NCBI RefSeq assembly: GCF_910592395.1
Contig: NC_088317.1
Location: 16,786,039-16,850,038, forward strand
DNA: 64,000 nucleotides
Direction: 5' to 3'
Source of the DNA: Lineus longissimus
Taxonomy: Eukaryota; Nemertea; Pilidiophora; Heteronemertea; Lineidae
How positions within the stretch are numbered: position 1 is the first letter of the stretch; every line of letters starts with the position of its first letter. The position numbers were made by a program, and so were the translations under genes. Positions 11,414 through 25,958 of this stretch are shown piece by piece. The notes beneath the pieces were generated by a model. The model was not told where the DNA came from. It was given only the letters and a program-made list of their open reading frames with translations, and did not search any database.

Positions 11414-12677
11414 AAAATGAGCGCCGCCCGGCGGTGATTCATAGAACTGACAAAGCGTTCAGTGAGATTAATTTTGTTCCCGATATTAACCGTAAATACG
11501 GCCTTACGCAAGCACGGATGGACGTAATCGTGGGTTGAGGTGAAATACTTTATCCTATAGCTCATATTTAGTCACAAAAAACTGGTTGTCCCAGTGTGAA
11601 TTTATTAAAAATTCGAATCGGAAAAGTTCGGACTGATCAGTGATCCACCTCGTGACCTGGCACCTGTCAAAATTGACAGCTAATTTCATTTAGGCCCATA
11701 CAGATACACTACAGCCTCGCAGCATAGCATTGCACTGTGCGTGCTGCAGTGTGTCGTATGTGCATTTTCTCCTGCACTGCTGGACCCATACTGCATACTG
11801 CTGATAAGTATTGCACAGCCCCAGATGCCGAGATGGCAGTGGCAACCACTGAACTTTATGTCAACTGCAGAGACGTATGTTTTTCCAACTTCCAGCCCCA
11901 GCCGAGGTGGACCGCCGGTCGTCATGTTTTGTTGCTGGAGTGATTTGACCTGTCCTGGGTGGCTAATTTTGACGATGAAATGAGTTGTCCTCTGTCTGAG
12001 ACTGATGCACAGAGTTAGCCCCCTTAGAAAATTCAGAGGTCAATATGTGAACACAAACATGACAAATCCAATATAATAGGGTTACGATGCCAGTAATGAT
12101 ATGATAAGATATAGCTTGTGACATTTTTGTGATCGACTTATTAACACTCTGATAACTGGTCGATAAGGTCAAATGTGGTAGTCACTTGACTCCACGTGAC
12201 AATTAATTGGTTCTATTTATGAATGATAGTGATGACCTTGATTTGCAGTCATGCATAAATAGACCTACATAACCAAACGTAAAGGCTGTGCTCAACAGAG
12301 TAGTGCCATAGTGGTGTCATTTCCTTCAGGAAGTTAAAATACCATTATTACAAAGCAAAGGAGCTGTAAGTTCCTGGTGAAATATTCTTCAAACTGGATT
12401 AAAATTCAAAACCTGTAAACCCCCAAATGTTTCATGAGTGTTAATCTTTGTGGATTTCACAAATAATATTCTTTGCAGAAGTAAAAATTGCCCAAAAAAA
12501 TTTGATTGAAAAAACTGACTGGCCAAAATAAAGATTGGAAAATACTTTCTTATTCAGAAATTTGCACAAATTGAAAAAAAATGGTGCGAAAATTTGGCAG
12601 TCTACAGACTTACAGTATCAGTGTCAGTTTTAGCGCAAGATCCATGGTATAATTGTGTTCTCTTCTTCTTGTTTCAG
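11414..12677. other. Non-coding DNA upstream of ABCA5
   Basis: No frame here resembles a protein. It contains a CTGCAGTGTG-rich stretch near 11740 and AT-rich DNA closer to the gene. A splice acceptor (polypyrimidine tract then GTTTCAG) ends at 12677, which means at least one untranslated exon of ABCA5 lies somewhere to the left. Confidence 0.5.
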
Positions 12678-12738
12678 AGCATTGAGTGTATATAAGTTAG
12701 ACAGGACCTTCTAGCAAGATACCATCACCACAGTAGTC
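12678..12738 (+). other. ABCA5 5' UTR in first coding exon
   Basis: The segment lies between the acceptor CTTGTTTCAG and the start codon at 12739. There is no upstream ATG in it. The start was chosen because it begins the open exon and is followed by the amphipathic leader typical of ABCA proteins. Confidence 0.6.
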
Positions 12739-15700
12739 ATGACCAGGGCTGGATTTTTCCAGCAGCTCTCTGCTCTTTTGAAGAGAAACCTGCTGTTAAA
12801 ACGAAGGAATAAAAACCAAACTTTCCAGGTAAGCTGATGACACTCAAATTAGGGGGCATCAAGTTAGGGGTGGAAATCGAAATACTATTGACCCTTTGAA
12901 CACATTTTCTGGAGGTTATAATGATTTCAAATTTTTCAGGAAATTTTCTACCCCATCTTCTTCGTCCTTATCCTTGGGTTGATTCGTTTGCTGCTTGCGC
13001 CGGAACAAATGCCAGGAATTCCAGACATTCCCGCCGAAAACCTCAACCAGTCGTCATTTGAACCATTCCAAGGGAAAACTCTCCTCGTGTACCCGGATAC
13101 TCAAGATACGAGAACTATTATCGAAGATCTAATCAAAAGTATTCCCATGGATTATATTATGTTTGATAATCAGACAGAAATGGTGGAGACGTATCGAATG
13201 AATCATACTGTCATCGCGGGAGGAATCGAGTTCGATTCCATAGATAATTCTTCGGCATCTGTCAGTTATTCCATCAGGGAGCCGTATGAGACATTGGCGA
13301 ACTCTGAAAGCATTTATGTAGATAATGGTAAGATTTTTAAAGAATATGCCAGTGTCTGGTAAAGATCGAAAGGTGTCAGTTTGAATTTGAATCGAATATG
13401 TTTATGTGTTTTTGTTCTGGCCCCCCATGCTAAAATGCAACTCCTCTATTTCTTTTTCATTCAGGAGTAAAAATCTTTTGTAGTTTGCTGTTTTTTGCGA
13501 GTCAACAATCTTGGCATATATATGACAACTGCAAGTTAACAATCTTGTCATATATTTGACTACTCCTAGCAAGAGACTACCTCAACCTGATTTGTATATA
13601 GAAATACCAAAGATTTCTGAAGTAGAACATTGAGACTTTATATACATGTAAAAATCATGGTGAATTTGATAGGCTTACCTTTCAATAATATTTTTTTTAA
13701 TTGCTTTTTCAGGCGAGTGTCGTGGCAATGATGAGAGGAAAGGCAGTGCCTTCAAACCTGGCTGCCCTGCCAAGACCTATCTCTACTCTGGCTTTGCTGT
13801 CCTGCAAGCTGTACTCGATGCTGCTATCATCAAGGTTGGTTGTTCTACTGACAGCAGAAAGACCTAAGGGCATCTTTAAGGCAGGCACTGAAATGCCCAG
13901 CGGCAGTCATCCCTCTCCAAACCTTTAATGCTAAGTTAGTTATTTTTGACATTTTCAGTTCAAGAGCGGCGCAAACTTCACCCAGCCAGATCTCCAGGTC
14001 CAGATGTTTCCAAAGCTCCCTTTCACACCGAGTATCATCCTCATACAGACTCTGAGCGCCATCTACTTCGTAGTGGCCTACTCACCGTTCGTCAATTTCC
14101 TCGTCGTGAACCTTGTGGCAGAAAAAGAGTCGAAGATACGCGAGATGATGAAGATTGTTGGTCTCCGAGATTCTGTCTATTGGTGAGTTGCTCTGATACT
14201 TCTTCACCATTCTTGACTCAGAAACCGCTACATCTCATTGGGAACATCTCTTGCCAATCGTGACCATGCCACTTCCCTGCATTACAAAGTATATGTGACC
14301 CACCACGACAAAATGAGTCGCATGTCTCTCTCAGCTTGACAGGTTGAGACGGACTGGTTGTTCATTTCACTGTTGTCTGCCTTTTGTGAAATCTGAGAAC
14401 ATCAATTTCTTCTGTTACGTCCTGGTGTCATTTTAGGCTCATCTTCTGTGCGACATGCGACTCAATATGTCGTAGTGGGTCACATACTTTTGGGGATGAT
14501 TCTGTGATAACTTTTCATTTTTGTCCACCTGGCAGAAGTTTCTGCTAAGACTAGTTCTTTTCAATATAATAGAAAGAAGTTTATCATTCCAATTGCAGGT
14601 CATCGTGGAGTTTAGTCTACCTGGTGATCATGATGGTCGTGACGGGCGTCTGTGTCCTCCTCGCCCACTTCCTACAGTTATTCACAAACAGTAACCTCTT
14701 CCTCTTGTACCTGATTCTCCTCTTCTATGGACTCACCATCATCAACCTGGGCTTTGTCTTGTCACCATTCTTCAAGAAGGCTACGACTGCTGGAGCGGTG
14801 GCAAGTTTGGCGACAGCTGTTTTCAGCTTGTTATACTTACCGGTAAGTTGGAAATAATGGGTGATATGAATAAAGACTAGCAAATGCTTTTATCTAAAAC
14901 TCCATGTACATTTACACCAAGCCTTTCTGTACAAAATTGAAGTAAAGGCATTTGCTAGACTTTCTTCATATCAGCCATTGAGTACTGGGTCCATTTGCTC
15001 AAGTGCTGTTAGGAGCAACGTTGACATTAGGTCTCAACGCTGTTATCGTTAATGAAATTTCATTTGGAGATAAGGCTTAGTGAAGCTAACACTAGCATTG
15101 TCTCGAACAACAATTTAGCTAAAAAGATTTTTTCTTGGGATTGCCTCTTCAAATTCAAAATTTTATGTCAAGACAACAATTTTTAAATGTTTCCCTTAAC
15201 TTTCAGATAAGTTTAACCAGGTCAGTCGGAGCGGATGGTCTCCCCACCTCAACCATCCCAGAAGCAGGACAGTGGGCTCTGTGCCTCCTGTCACCGACAG
15301 CGTTGGCCCTCTGTATTGATCAGGTAGGGAAGATTTCAATCACAGCTCTGTCCTAGATGCCATAATGATTCCCATTATCACAACAGAGTGAATGCAGAAA
15401 AGGAAGAGGAAGAGACAGAAGAAGAAGAGGAAGAGGAAGAAGAAGGGAATTAGAAAACATGCATTTGCAAACTTATTAACGAAAGATTTACATCTTTCAT
15501 TGATCATTTTTCAGGCCATCTTCCTCGACATCGCCAACAAGGGCATGACATTTGACACACTGACCTTAGGGCAGTTTCCGCTGTACGCCCCTCTAACCAT
15601 GCTCTTCGTAGACTTCCTTCTCTACGGCCTCCTGGCTGTCTACTTCGATAAAGTTGTTCCTGGTTAGTGCAATTTTATTCCTATTTAGGACATTCGGTTT

Positions 15701-16492
15701 GGAAGGTGATCGGGCTGTCGGGGTGATGCAGTGTAACACCCACGTCTGTCACCTCTGAGGTCCCGGGTTCAATTCCCAGTCGGTCTCGATACACTCATGT
15801 GATCATACAAGCCGACCGGAAGTCACATAGTTTGATCATACTCAACTATTGAACACACCCTTTTGGGGCTTTGGTGGTGGGTTATAAACTCGTTGCTTCC
15901 TTCAATAGTCATGTACACTATGATACGCGCATTGGCCTTAATCAAATCTGGTCCTGATACTCAGGTGAGCCAAACTAGAAGCTGCACTTAAGGTCTTTTA
16001 CTGCCAGACACTGAAGAAAGCAACACTCCCAAGTCTGAGCCATGATCCTGTTACTGAGTGATAATGGGTGATATGAATAAAGGCTAGCAAATGCTTTTAC
16101 TTCAATTTTGTACAGAAAGGCCAAGTGTAAATGTACATGGAGTTTTAGATAAAAGCATTTACTCTTTATTCATATCACCCATTGAATTGATAACCTCAAC
16201 TTTTTCTTTTTAAATTCAGGTGAATATGGCCCTCGACAACCGCCCTGGTTCTTCTTAATGCCATCCTACTGGTGCCCGAGGAAACACAGCATCAGCCCAG
16301 AAGATTCTTCTTCTGCTTTCGGAAGTTCAGGAAACTTGGTTAAACGGGAGGAGAATTCCATAGCACCACCAGGGGACCGGCGCAATATAGTTGAAGAAGT
16401 TCCACCCGAATTAGTCGGCAAAGAAACGTTGCGGTTGTTTGGTATCACGAAAAGTTTCCTGAAGGGAGAGGAAACAGTGACAGCTGTCAAAG
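12739..16492 (+). CDS. ABCA5: ABCA5 exons 1-8: first transmembrane domain
   Basis: Exons: 12739-12828, 12940-13327, 13713-13834, 13959-14182, 14599-14842, 15207-15323, 15515-15662 and 16220-16492. Exon 1 encodes a basic leader ([12 protein letters not shown]) and exon 2 opens with the first membrane helix ([19 protein letters not shown]), followed by the lumenal loop. Exons 4-7 carry the remaining helices and the conserved cytoplasmic coupling segment [17 protein letters not shown]. Exon 8 holds a Ser-rich linker and the start of NBD1 ([21 protein letters not shown]). Confidence 0.9.
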
Positions 16493-19400
16493 GTTAGTAA
16501 AGTGATGTTTGAAGAAAAGTTTAGAAGTCTCTCTATCCTAGAATGAAACACTTGAGCAACGACTGGTTGAACCACCCTGGATGGTAAGAACCCGTTTTAA
16601 GAAAAGTTTATTATTCTCTCTCTATTCTAAGATGAAAAACTTGGATGACCTGATGACAACTTTATGTTCTAGCCAAAACAATCCACAGTCCTGTTTCAAG
16701 CTGACCCCCATAATATATTTCTCTACAGATATGAGTCTTGACATCTACAATGGTCAAATTACTTGTCTCCTTGGTCACAATGGTGCGGGGAAGACCACCC
16801 TGATCAACATGCTGACAGGCTTAATCGACCCCTCAGGCGGGACAGCGACAATCGCAGGCTACGATGTCTGCAATCCGAACGACATGGATGAGATTCGCAG
16901 CATGACCGGTGTATGTCCTCAGGCAAACTGCCTCTTTGATGACCTCACTCCGAGGGAGCATCTGACTGTGTATGCTAAGATCAAGGGGCTGGCCGGGAGC
17001 TCTGTGGAGTCTGAGGTAGGGGGAACCAGAATCCAGTTTTTGCAAGTCTGATGAAATAATGAATGAAAATTTTACTGCGCTATGTCCTCCCCCGTGTGTT
17101 TTAACCTTAGCTTTCTCTGTCCTTGTAGGTTGAGAAATCGTTGAGAGATGTGGATATGTTGGACAAGGGCGATTCTCTGGCAAAGACCCTGAGTGGTGGG
17201 CAGAAAAGGAAGCTCTCCGTGGCTATTGCTCTCATAGGAAATCCAAGGGTAAGAGTAGAGAAATTTCTGACTTGATCCAAACTGTTTGAACCGTATTTCA
17301 GTTTGGAGTAGTTTCAAAGGGGGTTTTCAAATGACACTCCTTAGTTCGTTAGTAAATAACTTTTTCTTAACCTTCGGACAGCTTCACTAGCCACACATTA
17401 TTCAAAAGATTAAAATCATTCGTTTTCTCCTAAACAGGTTGTATTCCTTGATGAACCCTCGGCTGGCATGGACCCATACTCTCGTAGACAGCTCTGGACG
17501 TTACTGAAGGCTAAACGTCCAGGCAGAGTGATCCTATTGACGACACATTTCATGGATGAAGCAGATATCTTGGCTGGTATGTACAATGTTGACATCTGAC
17601 AGCTGAACTGTTTCACTGGAACCGTGTTACTAGAACTGCTAAACTAACTAAAATGGTTTCACTAGAACTGTTTCACTAGATCTGTTTCACTAGTACTGTT
17701 TCACTAGAACTGTTTCACAAGAACTGTTTCACAAGAACTGTTTCACAAGAACTGTTTCACAAGAACTGTTTCACAAGAACTGTTTCACAAGAACAGTTTC
17801 ACAAAAACTGTTTCACAAGAACTGTTTCACAAGAACTGTTTCACGAGAACTGTTTCACAAGAACTGTTTCACTGTAGATTTAATGATGACAGAACACAAA
17901 TATATCAACTTGGGACTCCCTTTCCCCACTGCTGCATTATTACATTATTTGAATTGCCTGATTTAGTCTAACTGTCCATTCAAATACCATGCAAACGGTT
18001 TGAACCTTGTGGCCTCGAAATGGTGACAAAATCTGAAAACGCTTTCTTACATTTCAGACCGCAAAGCATTCATCAAGAGTGGACGTCTGCAGTGCTGCGG
18101 TTCCTCTCTCTTCCTCAAGAACAAATTTGGTATTGGCTACCATCTAGGGTGAGTGGGACGCCTGCTTCATAGCCATCTGGGCCTGTCTGGTCAGAACAAG
18201 TTTCGTCACTAACACTGGCGTCCACAGGCTAAACGCCAAATTTAAGTTAACGCCAGGGTCAGTGCGTTAAGAGTGGACGTCTGCAGTGCTGCGGTTCCTC
18301 TCTCTTCCTCAAGAACAAATTTGGTATTGGCTACCATCTAGGCCTGCTTCATAGCCATCTGGGCCTGTCTGGTCAGAACAAGTTTTGTCACTAATGCTGG
18401 CGTCCACAGGCTAAATGCCAAGTTTAAGTTAACGCCTGGGTCAGTGACAGAACTTATTCTGAACAACCGGACCCTGGTCTACTCAAGTGTTTTGTCACAG
18501 GAAAATAGGGCATCGGCATCTCAATAGTATTGTGATGATGTGGATTTCAGACCTGTGAGTTGTTGAAACCTGTATGGAATTTTTATATACATGTATTTCG
18601 TTACAGAATGGTGATCGACCCAAATGCAGAAGTGTCCATGATCACATCTGTGGTGAAGGGGTGTGTGCCAAATGCTCAAGAAACCAGGAAGCACGGACAG
18701 GAGGTTTCCTATACCCTGCCGATAGAGGACGTGTCTCTCTTCCCTGGTAAGTATTGTGAAGGAGTTTGTGCTTAAAGCTCAAGAGAGGACTTGTCTCTCG
18801 ATCCTAGTAAGCCCCTTACCTGATCAGTGCCTGAAAGTGGTGCAGCTCTGTTGAAATTGGCTTGGGTACATCATCTGTGCGCCATGGTGCTGCAAGGACT
18901 CAACATCAAGGACAGCTTCTCCTGGTTATCAAATACCCTTTATACTTTATAGCATTTCTACCATTCTGTTCCATTTTATTCCAGAGCTTTTCGCAAAATT
19001 AGAGACAGACAGTGACACAGGAGAGAAGACATCTCAGTCTCTTGGTATCCACAGTTACGGTGTTTCCATGACAACGTTGGAAGAGGTTTTCCTCAGACTT
19101 GGTGAGTGCGGTCAGCTTTCCTACTCAAGAAATCAGAAAAATTGATGGAGCTATCGAGCTTTCTGAGATTTCTGTGTGAGTGACAGTTCAATTATGTGAG
19201 CCGTCATAGCAAACTCAGGCACATGTTACTTGGCAGGTTGAGACGGACTGGTTGTTCATTTCACTTTCGTCGACCTTTTGTTAAATCAGAGTATTCAATG
19301 ATCTCCTGGTGTCAATTAGGCCCATTTTCTGTGCGACATGCGCCTCTTTTTGCTGTGTTGGGTCACATATAGTGTCAATCACACAGAAAATCAGTGACCT

Positions 19401-21591
19401 TTGATTGCACAAAAGTAACAGCCAAAAAGTCTGTTGTTAAATTCGTGTCATTCACAGCCAATCAACATCTTCCTATGATTCTACTTTCAAACAGCCCTTC
19501 AATCAGCTCTTGACCACTTCATTTCTCTTTCTCTCCACAGAAGGCGCTGATGATGATAATGACGAGGATGATGTGATAGCCGCGGGTGACTCAGTTGACA
19601 GTGGCTCATCACTGCAAGAGGAAGGAACATCGAAGAGAAGTTACTCCGGTCCAAGAGCGTCATCAGATCAGGCTGGATTATACATTGAGGTAACTTGGTT
19701 AAAATATTACAATTCTGTAGCATCTCCAATTTTCACTTCTCTGGATTACCTCTACAACAGGTCTGGCCAAACTCGAAAACTGCGGTACCGTACATATATG
19801 TATATATAGTGGAACCTCTCATTGCAGACACCTCTCGTAGTAAGACACCCTCTCTCGTAGGACAATTTTTTTATCAACCCTTTATTTTGCTTACTGTAGT
19901 TACAGACTATTGAAACGTCTTCAAATTCACAATCTGTGCATGCAGGAGAGGTAAGATGGTCTGCTGATTCGGTTTGGTGTTAGGTGTTTTCTTAATGATT
20001 CATTTCTGTGTCTCTATTACTTGCGTACCCAAGATATTTGGCTGCTGACTCTGCGATCCTCCTGGATCCGCCTGTTGACTTGAAAACTTTAACCACCAAA
20101 TCAAAACAAGGTGGCCATTTTGAAAAGAACACGGGTGTAGACAAGCTAAACCTTGCAATGAGGAACCGGCGCGATTTATCCGCCGCGTTGCACTGCAATC
20201 GATCATACCAAAACTCTCCATTTCCAATGCATTATCATGTTATTTCTGAGCCCGAAAACGATCGCTTATTTTTGACCGATTTCGGCGACGTTTGCATCTT
20301 CCTGTTTTAAATCTATTGAGCTATCAGTTTCTTAAGATAAGTTTGCGGAAAATATGCGCGATGCCAGTTATTGGGCACGTTTTCTGTTGTTGAAATCCTG
20401 TGCAAAAATGTACGCAATGGTTTCCCGTGATTAACCTCATGCGACGTCAACAGACCAAAAAATGACGTCATGGCGTCAGAAGGTATGATCGATTGTGGCG
20501 CCGCCACTGGCATTTATCTTAACGCCGGTTCCTCATGACATCTCGCATGTTTACTGATATGATAACTTGTTCAGTATATTTTACTGATTTTCAGCTTCCA
20601 ACAGAACTAGACGAAATGGTAACCATTTTCTTCATGTTTTCCAATGGCAATTTGGATAATGCTTTAAAAACACTTTCCTAAAAATGACCAGTAGATTCTG
20701 TGCTGTAGAGGTTTGATTATTTTCCAATGGCAACTTTGAAAAGGCTTATAGAAATGCATTTGATTGAGATAACATGCGGTAGTTTCTGTAGGTGTAGAGG
20801 TGTGCATGGGTGGTAACTGTCTGGCTCGGGTAGTGATTCTGGGGTTACATTGGGTAATTTTCTTGCAGATGTTGTACCGTGACTGACGGAGGTGGCCAAC
20901 CCAAGGCCCTTTGCTCGTGACACCTTTTTGGCCTTGTGCCCTGAACTATTTCATGTTCTCTCTTACCGAAGGCACATCTTGCTTCAGTGGCCATAATGAT
21001 GGGCCTTTAAAGTTCTTATGCCTAGTCCTTGGGAATTGGTTGGGTGGTGAAGTTATGGAATTGATGGAAAGTGGGGGTTTGAATGGGAGTAATTTTTGGC
21101 ACAGGTTGTGATGTTGGGTTTGCATGTGTGATGGATTTCAAAACTCGTACAGAATTTTGAATGTGATTGTGAGCTTAGGTTGATATCAGCTTATATAAAT
21201 AACTAATAATATCACTAGCACTATTTGGAAGGCAGCCTTGGACCTTACTATTGAAAATGTGATTCCTTAATCTTTCTTCTAACTATTCTTATCTGAGTTT
21301 GGTGCTGTTTTAACCCAGGAAGGAGCTTGGAACGAATGGCTTAGCAATAGATCCTCTTAGAAGCACTTAACATTGCAATACTAATCAAGTCAAAACACTT
21401 TAACTGTCACATATCATATCATCACTCAAAGTTTACAAATAACCAATGATTTACATCCAAACCCTTTTTTTTAAACTTTAAAAACCTTTTTGCACATAAT
21501 ATAGTAAAAAAAAAACCAAAATATTTCTGAGTAAGATGTTACTGGTGGCACTGACTCATGGATGCCTCGAGATTTCTATAGAGCTAAGAGT

Positions 21592-21662
<71 letters not shown>

Positions 21663-24600
21663 GCGGCACTGGCTAGCCAGGACATAGTACAGATGGTATC
21701 GAGATCTCAGTTTCTGATTTTGGATTCCACTCCACATCCATTACCTTTCCGCCCTTCAAAAAACTAACAGAAGTGTCTTCTCTTTCTCTCACACAACAGG
21801 AACCACCCCCGTGTTCTGAAAACCTCTCCTGGCGCAGATTCAAAGCCGTCTGCAAGATCCGAGCTCTCCAAACCCTGAGGAACAAAATGGGAATGATCTT
21901 CCGCGTGTTTTTCCCGGTGGTGTTAATCTTCATCGGGGTGATCGTGAACAAAAACGTTGGAATCGGCAAACCAGATTTCGCAAATCCTAAGCCACGTTTG
22001 ATGACTCCTATATTTTATGCCAAGATGTCTGTTGGACCGGATTTGGGGTTACCTAACATGATTTATGAAATCGACACAGGTGAGTGGAGTGTTTCGGGCT
22101 TTGTGTCTTAATCGAAGGAAGAATAGAAGCAATGTAGAGATATATGTCTTGCTCAAAGACACTTACATGAAACGGCAGTAATACTTCCAAGAGAGTTGAA
22201 CCCATGACCATCTGAATGTGAGCACGGTGTTCAAACCACTATTCCACTCGCCCTCTGCTTTTCCTACTGTCGAGTGGTGGCTTCTTTCATCTCATTTTCC
22301 TTATTTCCATTCCAGTGGTTCCTGGCAATGTCACCAAGTTCGTGCAAGGTCTTCAGTACCAGGGGCTGTCTCCAGAGATGGTTAACGCTTCTGCCAACCT
22401 CTCCCTGATAGCTCCTCATAATCTTGGGATCAAGATTCATCATGTTGACCCAGGAACAGTAAGTATTGATGTTATTCCTTCCTTATTTTAGCCAAAAGTG
22501 CCGCGCACCAGGCACAAGACATTTGGGGACCAGTCTTTCTACAAATCAGCTCGAGATCAGTGGAACTTCCAGCTCTCAATGGGAGAACAGAGAGTTTGCT
22601 GGACTTTAAGGAACTCCCATAGACACACCTCTCCAAAAGTCTTTTCAATGTGCCTAAGTGTCCTAGGTCCTGGGTGCAATACAAATTTGCTTATTGATAA
22701 CTTCTTGATAGTTATACGCTTTTATTTGACAGGGCCCAAGCAACTTCACTGCTGTCTACAACGACACTGCAGTCCACTCTCTCCCAGTCGCCCTAAACAT
22801 CATCACCAACGCCCTCTACCAGATGGTGATGTCAAACCCCCTGGCACACATCAATGCCACCAGTCTTCCATGGCCAGTCGTCTCACCGGGATATCAGCTG
22901 AATAACGGCGTCTTTTCGTCTGTGATAATGATTGGTGTTGCCTTGTCGACCCTTCCATCTGGATTTGCTTCTGATATTGTCAAGGACAGACAGGTGGGTT
23001 AGTCTTCTGATTTCAGCAGATGGAAGACAGCTCCTTTAGATTCGTCTTCAGCAAGCATCAGAATAATGACGTCACTGTTTTGAAATCTAAGTACATCAAT
23101 TCCTTCCATTATCTCCTGGTGTCATTTAGGCTCATCTTCTGTGGGACATGCGTCTAGTTTTGCTGCAACAGGTCACAAATGTGTCTACATTGCACTGATT
23201 TTTCAGTATTTAATTGTCATTCCTATCTCTTACCTGTCTAATTTTTTTCAGGACAAAGCAAGAAGCCAGCTCCGTATCTCTGGCATCACATGGTCCATGT
23301 ACTGGGGAACGATGTTCTTCACCAGTGTCATGCTCTACTACCTCAGCGCTGTCTTGGCAATAATTGTACTGCTCGCATTCCAGGTAAGAAGTGTCAGATT
23401 TGGGGGGGGCACATGAAACGTGTAACCCCTTTTTGTCAGGGAGCAATAATTTTCAGGTTGCATCTTCCACAGGGGTCGCCATACATTGTGTGCTATCACA
23501 AATTGGTCTATTACGTCATACAGACTTCTGTTGCGGCGTGGTGAGTTGTTTTCACAAGTTACCGGCCATTGGCAACACAATGATGTCCTTCTTGGATTTT
23601 ACATAATATGACACTCTTTCCGCCAAAGGCGCAGCTTCTTTTTTTCTGCCAAGACAATAGTCCCTTGAAAACTAATATAAATGACCAATGTATTCCAGCT
23701 GGCAATAAAGTTTGGCACAGAAATTTCTTCGCTTCTGATTCATAATACCTTGCTGGTGTCTCACAGGAACGATTTTAAATACGACCACCTGACTGTTTTC
23801 AGTTTTGTTGCAGGTTGAATCGATCATGTACGCCGGAGCGGTCGTCTGCGTACTCATCCTCTTCCTCTTCTACATTCCTCTCATGACTCTGATCTCGTTC
23901 AACCTCTCGTTCATGTTCGCCAAGTCTGAGACAGCATTGACTGTTGTGCCGAACATATTACTGTTTGTAAGTATAGATCTGACCACGACAAAGTGTCATA
24001 TAGATCTGGCCAAAGGTACTTGTCTAACCTCTTGTCATCTAGTGTGATTGCAAATAGTAATGTTACACAGCCCTGGGCAGCCGGTGTCGTAGTTGACCAG
24101 CTTTAGTGAAACCGTGTGGTCTTGTGCAAGACCACTATCTTTCAGTAAAATGGTCTGGTGACATTACTTAACTGAATACCTGATAATTCTCATGCTATTT
24201 TGCAGACGTCATTCTTGCCCTACATTGCCGTGGCAACCATAGAATCGACCAATGAAAGCACAGGAAAGTTGCTCCACACAATTTTCTCCATCGTGGACCC
24301 ACCATACGCCGTCTACGGTGGGCTGTACTATGTTGACAAGGTCTACCGCTTGGCAAGCTTAGTGGAGGACCAACCGGTCATTCCGTTTGGGGATTATTTC
24401 AAGTGGGACAATAACGTTCTTATCACGTTGATCATGGTGAGTAGCTTCTTAAACAAGATTAAACAAGAGATATTTTTAGCATGAGCTGGGCAGGCCCTGG
24501 TGTATTTGAGACAGCAGGTCTTGGATGGATTGTGGAGCTGGGAGGATGTGTCAATTGTGACAGGGTAGTGATGCGTCTTACTGCCATTGAAGACACAGGT

Positions 24601-25927
24601 TGAACAGAGAAAAAAAAGGGTGTCCTTCGTCTAGTGCCTAATTTTGTCAGTTTCTTTCCAGCCTCCCATCCACCTTATCTGGGTGTTTTTGCTCCTCTTG
24701 GTCCTGGACGTCCGCAGTACAGGCGGGAAAATCAGCGACATTCTGCCGTTTAAACAGCCAGATACTCAACAGTTGGACAACAATGACATACCTGGGGACG
24801 AGGATTCTGACGTGACCGAGGAGAGGCGGCGAGTGAAGTCGTTGGATCAGGATGGAGAAAATGTAGGAATATTTTTCATTGCTGTTTTCGTATAAACTTG
24901 AAGTTCATACTTATAGATTACTATACCGTAATATGGCATAATCTTCACGCCCCTCTCTTTTATGATTCGTTAAAATTTGAAGAAAAAAGTGAAAATTTTT
25001 ATCAATCTTCGAATACACTATTGTATTAGGCTTAAATGTGACCCACCACGACAAAATGAGTCGCATGTCGCACAGAAGATGAGCCTAAAATGACACCAGA
25101 ACATAATAGAAGAAATTGATATGCTAAGATTTCACAAAAGGTAGGCAATAGTGAAAGGAACAACCAGTCCGTCTTAACCTGTCAAACTCAGAGCGCCATG
25201 CGACTCATTTTGTCATGGCGGGTCACAAATGTGTGAATCTGCAAATAAAATTATTTACTTTCTTTATTCATTATTTCAGGCTCCAGTTGTTGTTGTCAAA
25301 AACCTCAGAAAAGAGTTTGAGAAATCTGTCAAGGGTAACAAGTGTTTTGGTCGGGACCAAAACATCCACGTCGCTGTCCGTAATACTTCATTTGCCGTCG
25401 GCCCTGGGGAGGTATTCGGGTTGCTGGGGCCTAATGGAGCAGGAAAGACTACGACACTAAATATGATAATAGCGGAGGAAGGGGTGACACGTGGAAATGT
25501 AAGCTTTGGTTAAACTCAGATTGTTTGCTACATGTACTTGCATTAGCAGTGCTATTATTGTGTTTAGAGATTTCTTACATGTAAAGCTCAATTGTTGTAT
25601 TTCACATGAAAACTCCTTTAGTAATGATCTTAGTGGACATTACATGTTGCACAGCGCTGAAATCCATATGGCGCAAGATGAATTTGAAGAAATTTTCTAT
25701 TTCTCTGCAATGAATCATTGAGTAATTGTTGTATTTGCACAGGTTACAAACGTAATAAGTCCTGAATTTGCCTTCTAACGTCCGGATCCTTTATTCTAAC
25801 ACTGCTTCACAAAATTATACACACCAAAGTCATAATTGATAAAATAGTTCGTCGGGATGACGATTCGTGCACGTGATTATAAAATACTCGTAAAATACTC
25901 GGGAGACTGGAATAACTCTCTATCGCT

Positions 25928-25958
<31 letters not shown>

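Noticed and set aside
15392-15480. Lys/Arg-rich peptide in ABCA5 intron 6
   Set aside because: It comes from an AGAAGAGGA purine run inside the intron. Clean exons lie on both sides with matching phase.
18269-18446. An alternative exon 12 of ABCA5
   Set aside because: The copy has neither acceptor nor donor, so it cannot be a mutually exclusive exon.
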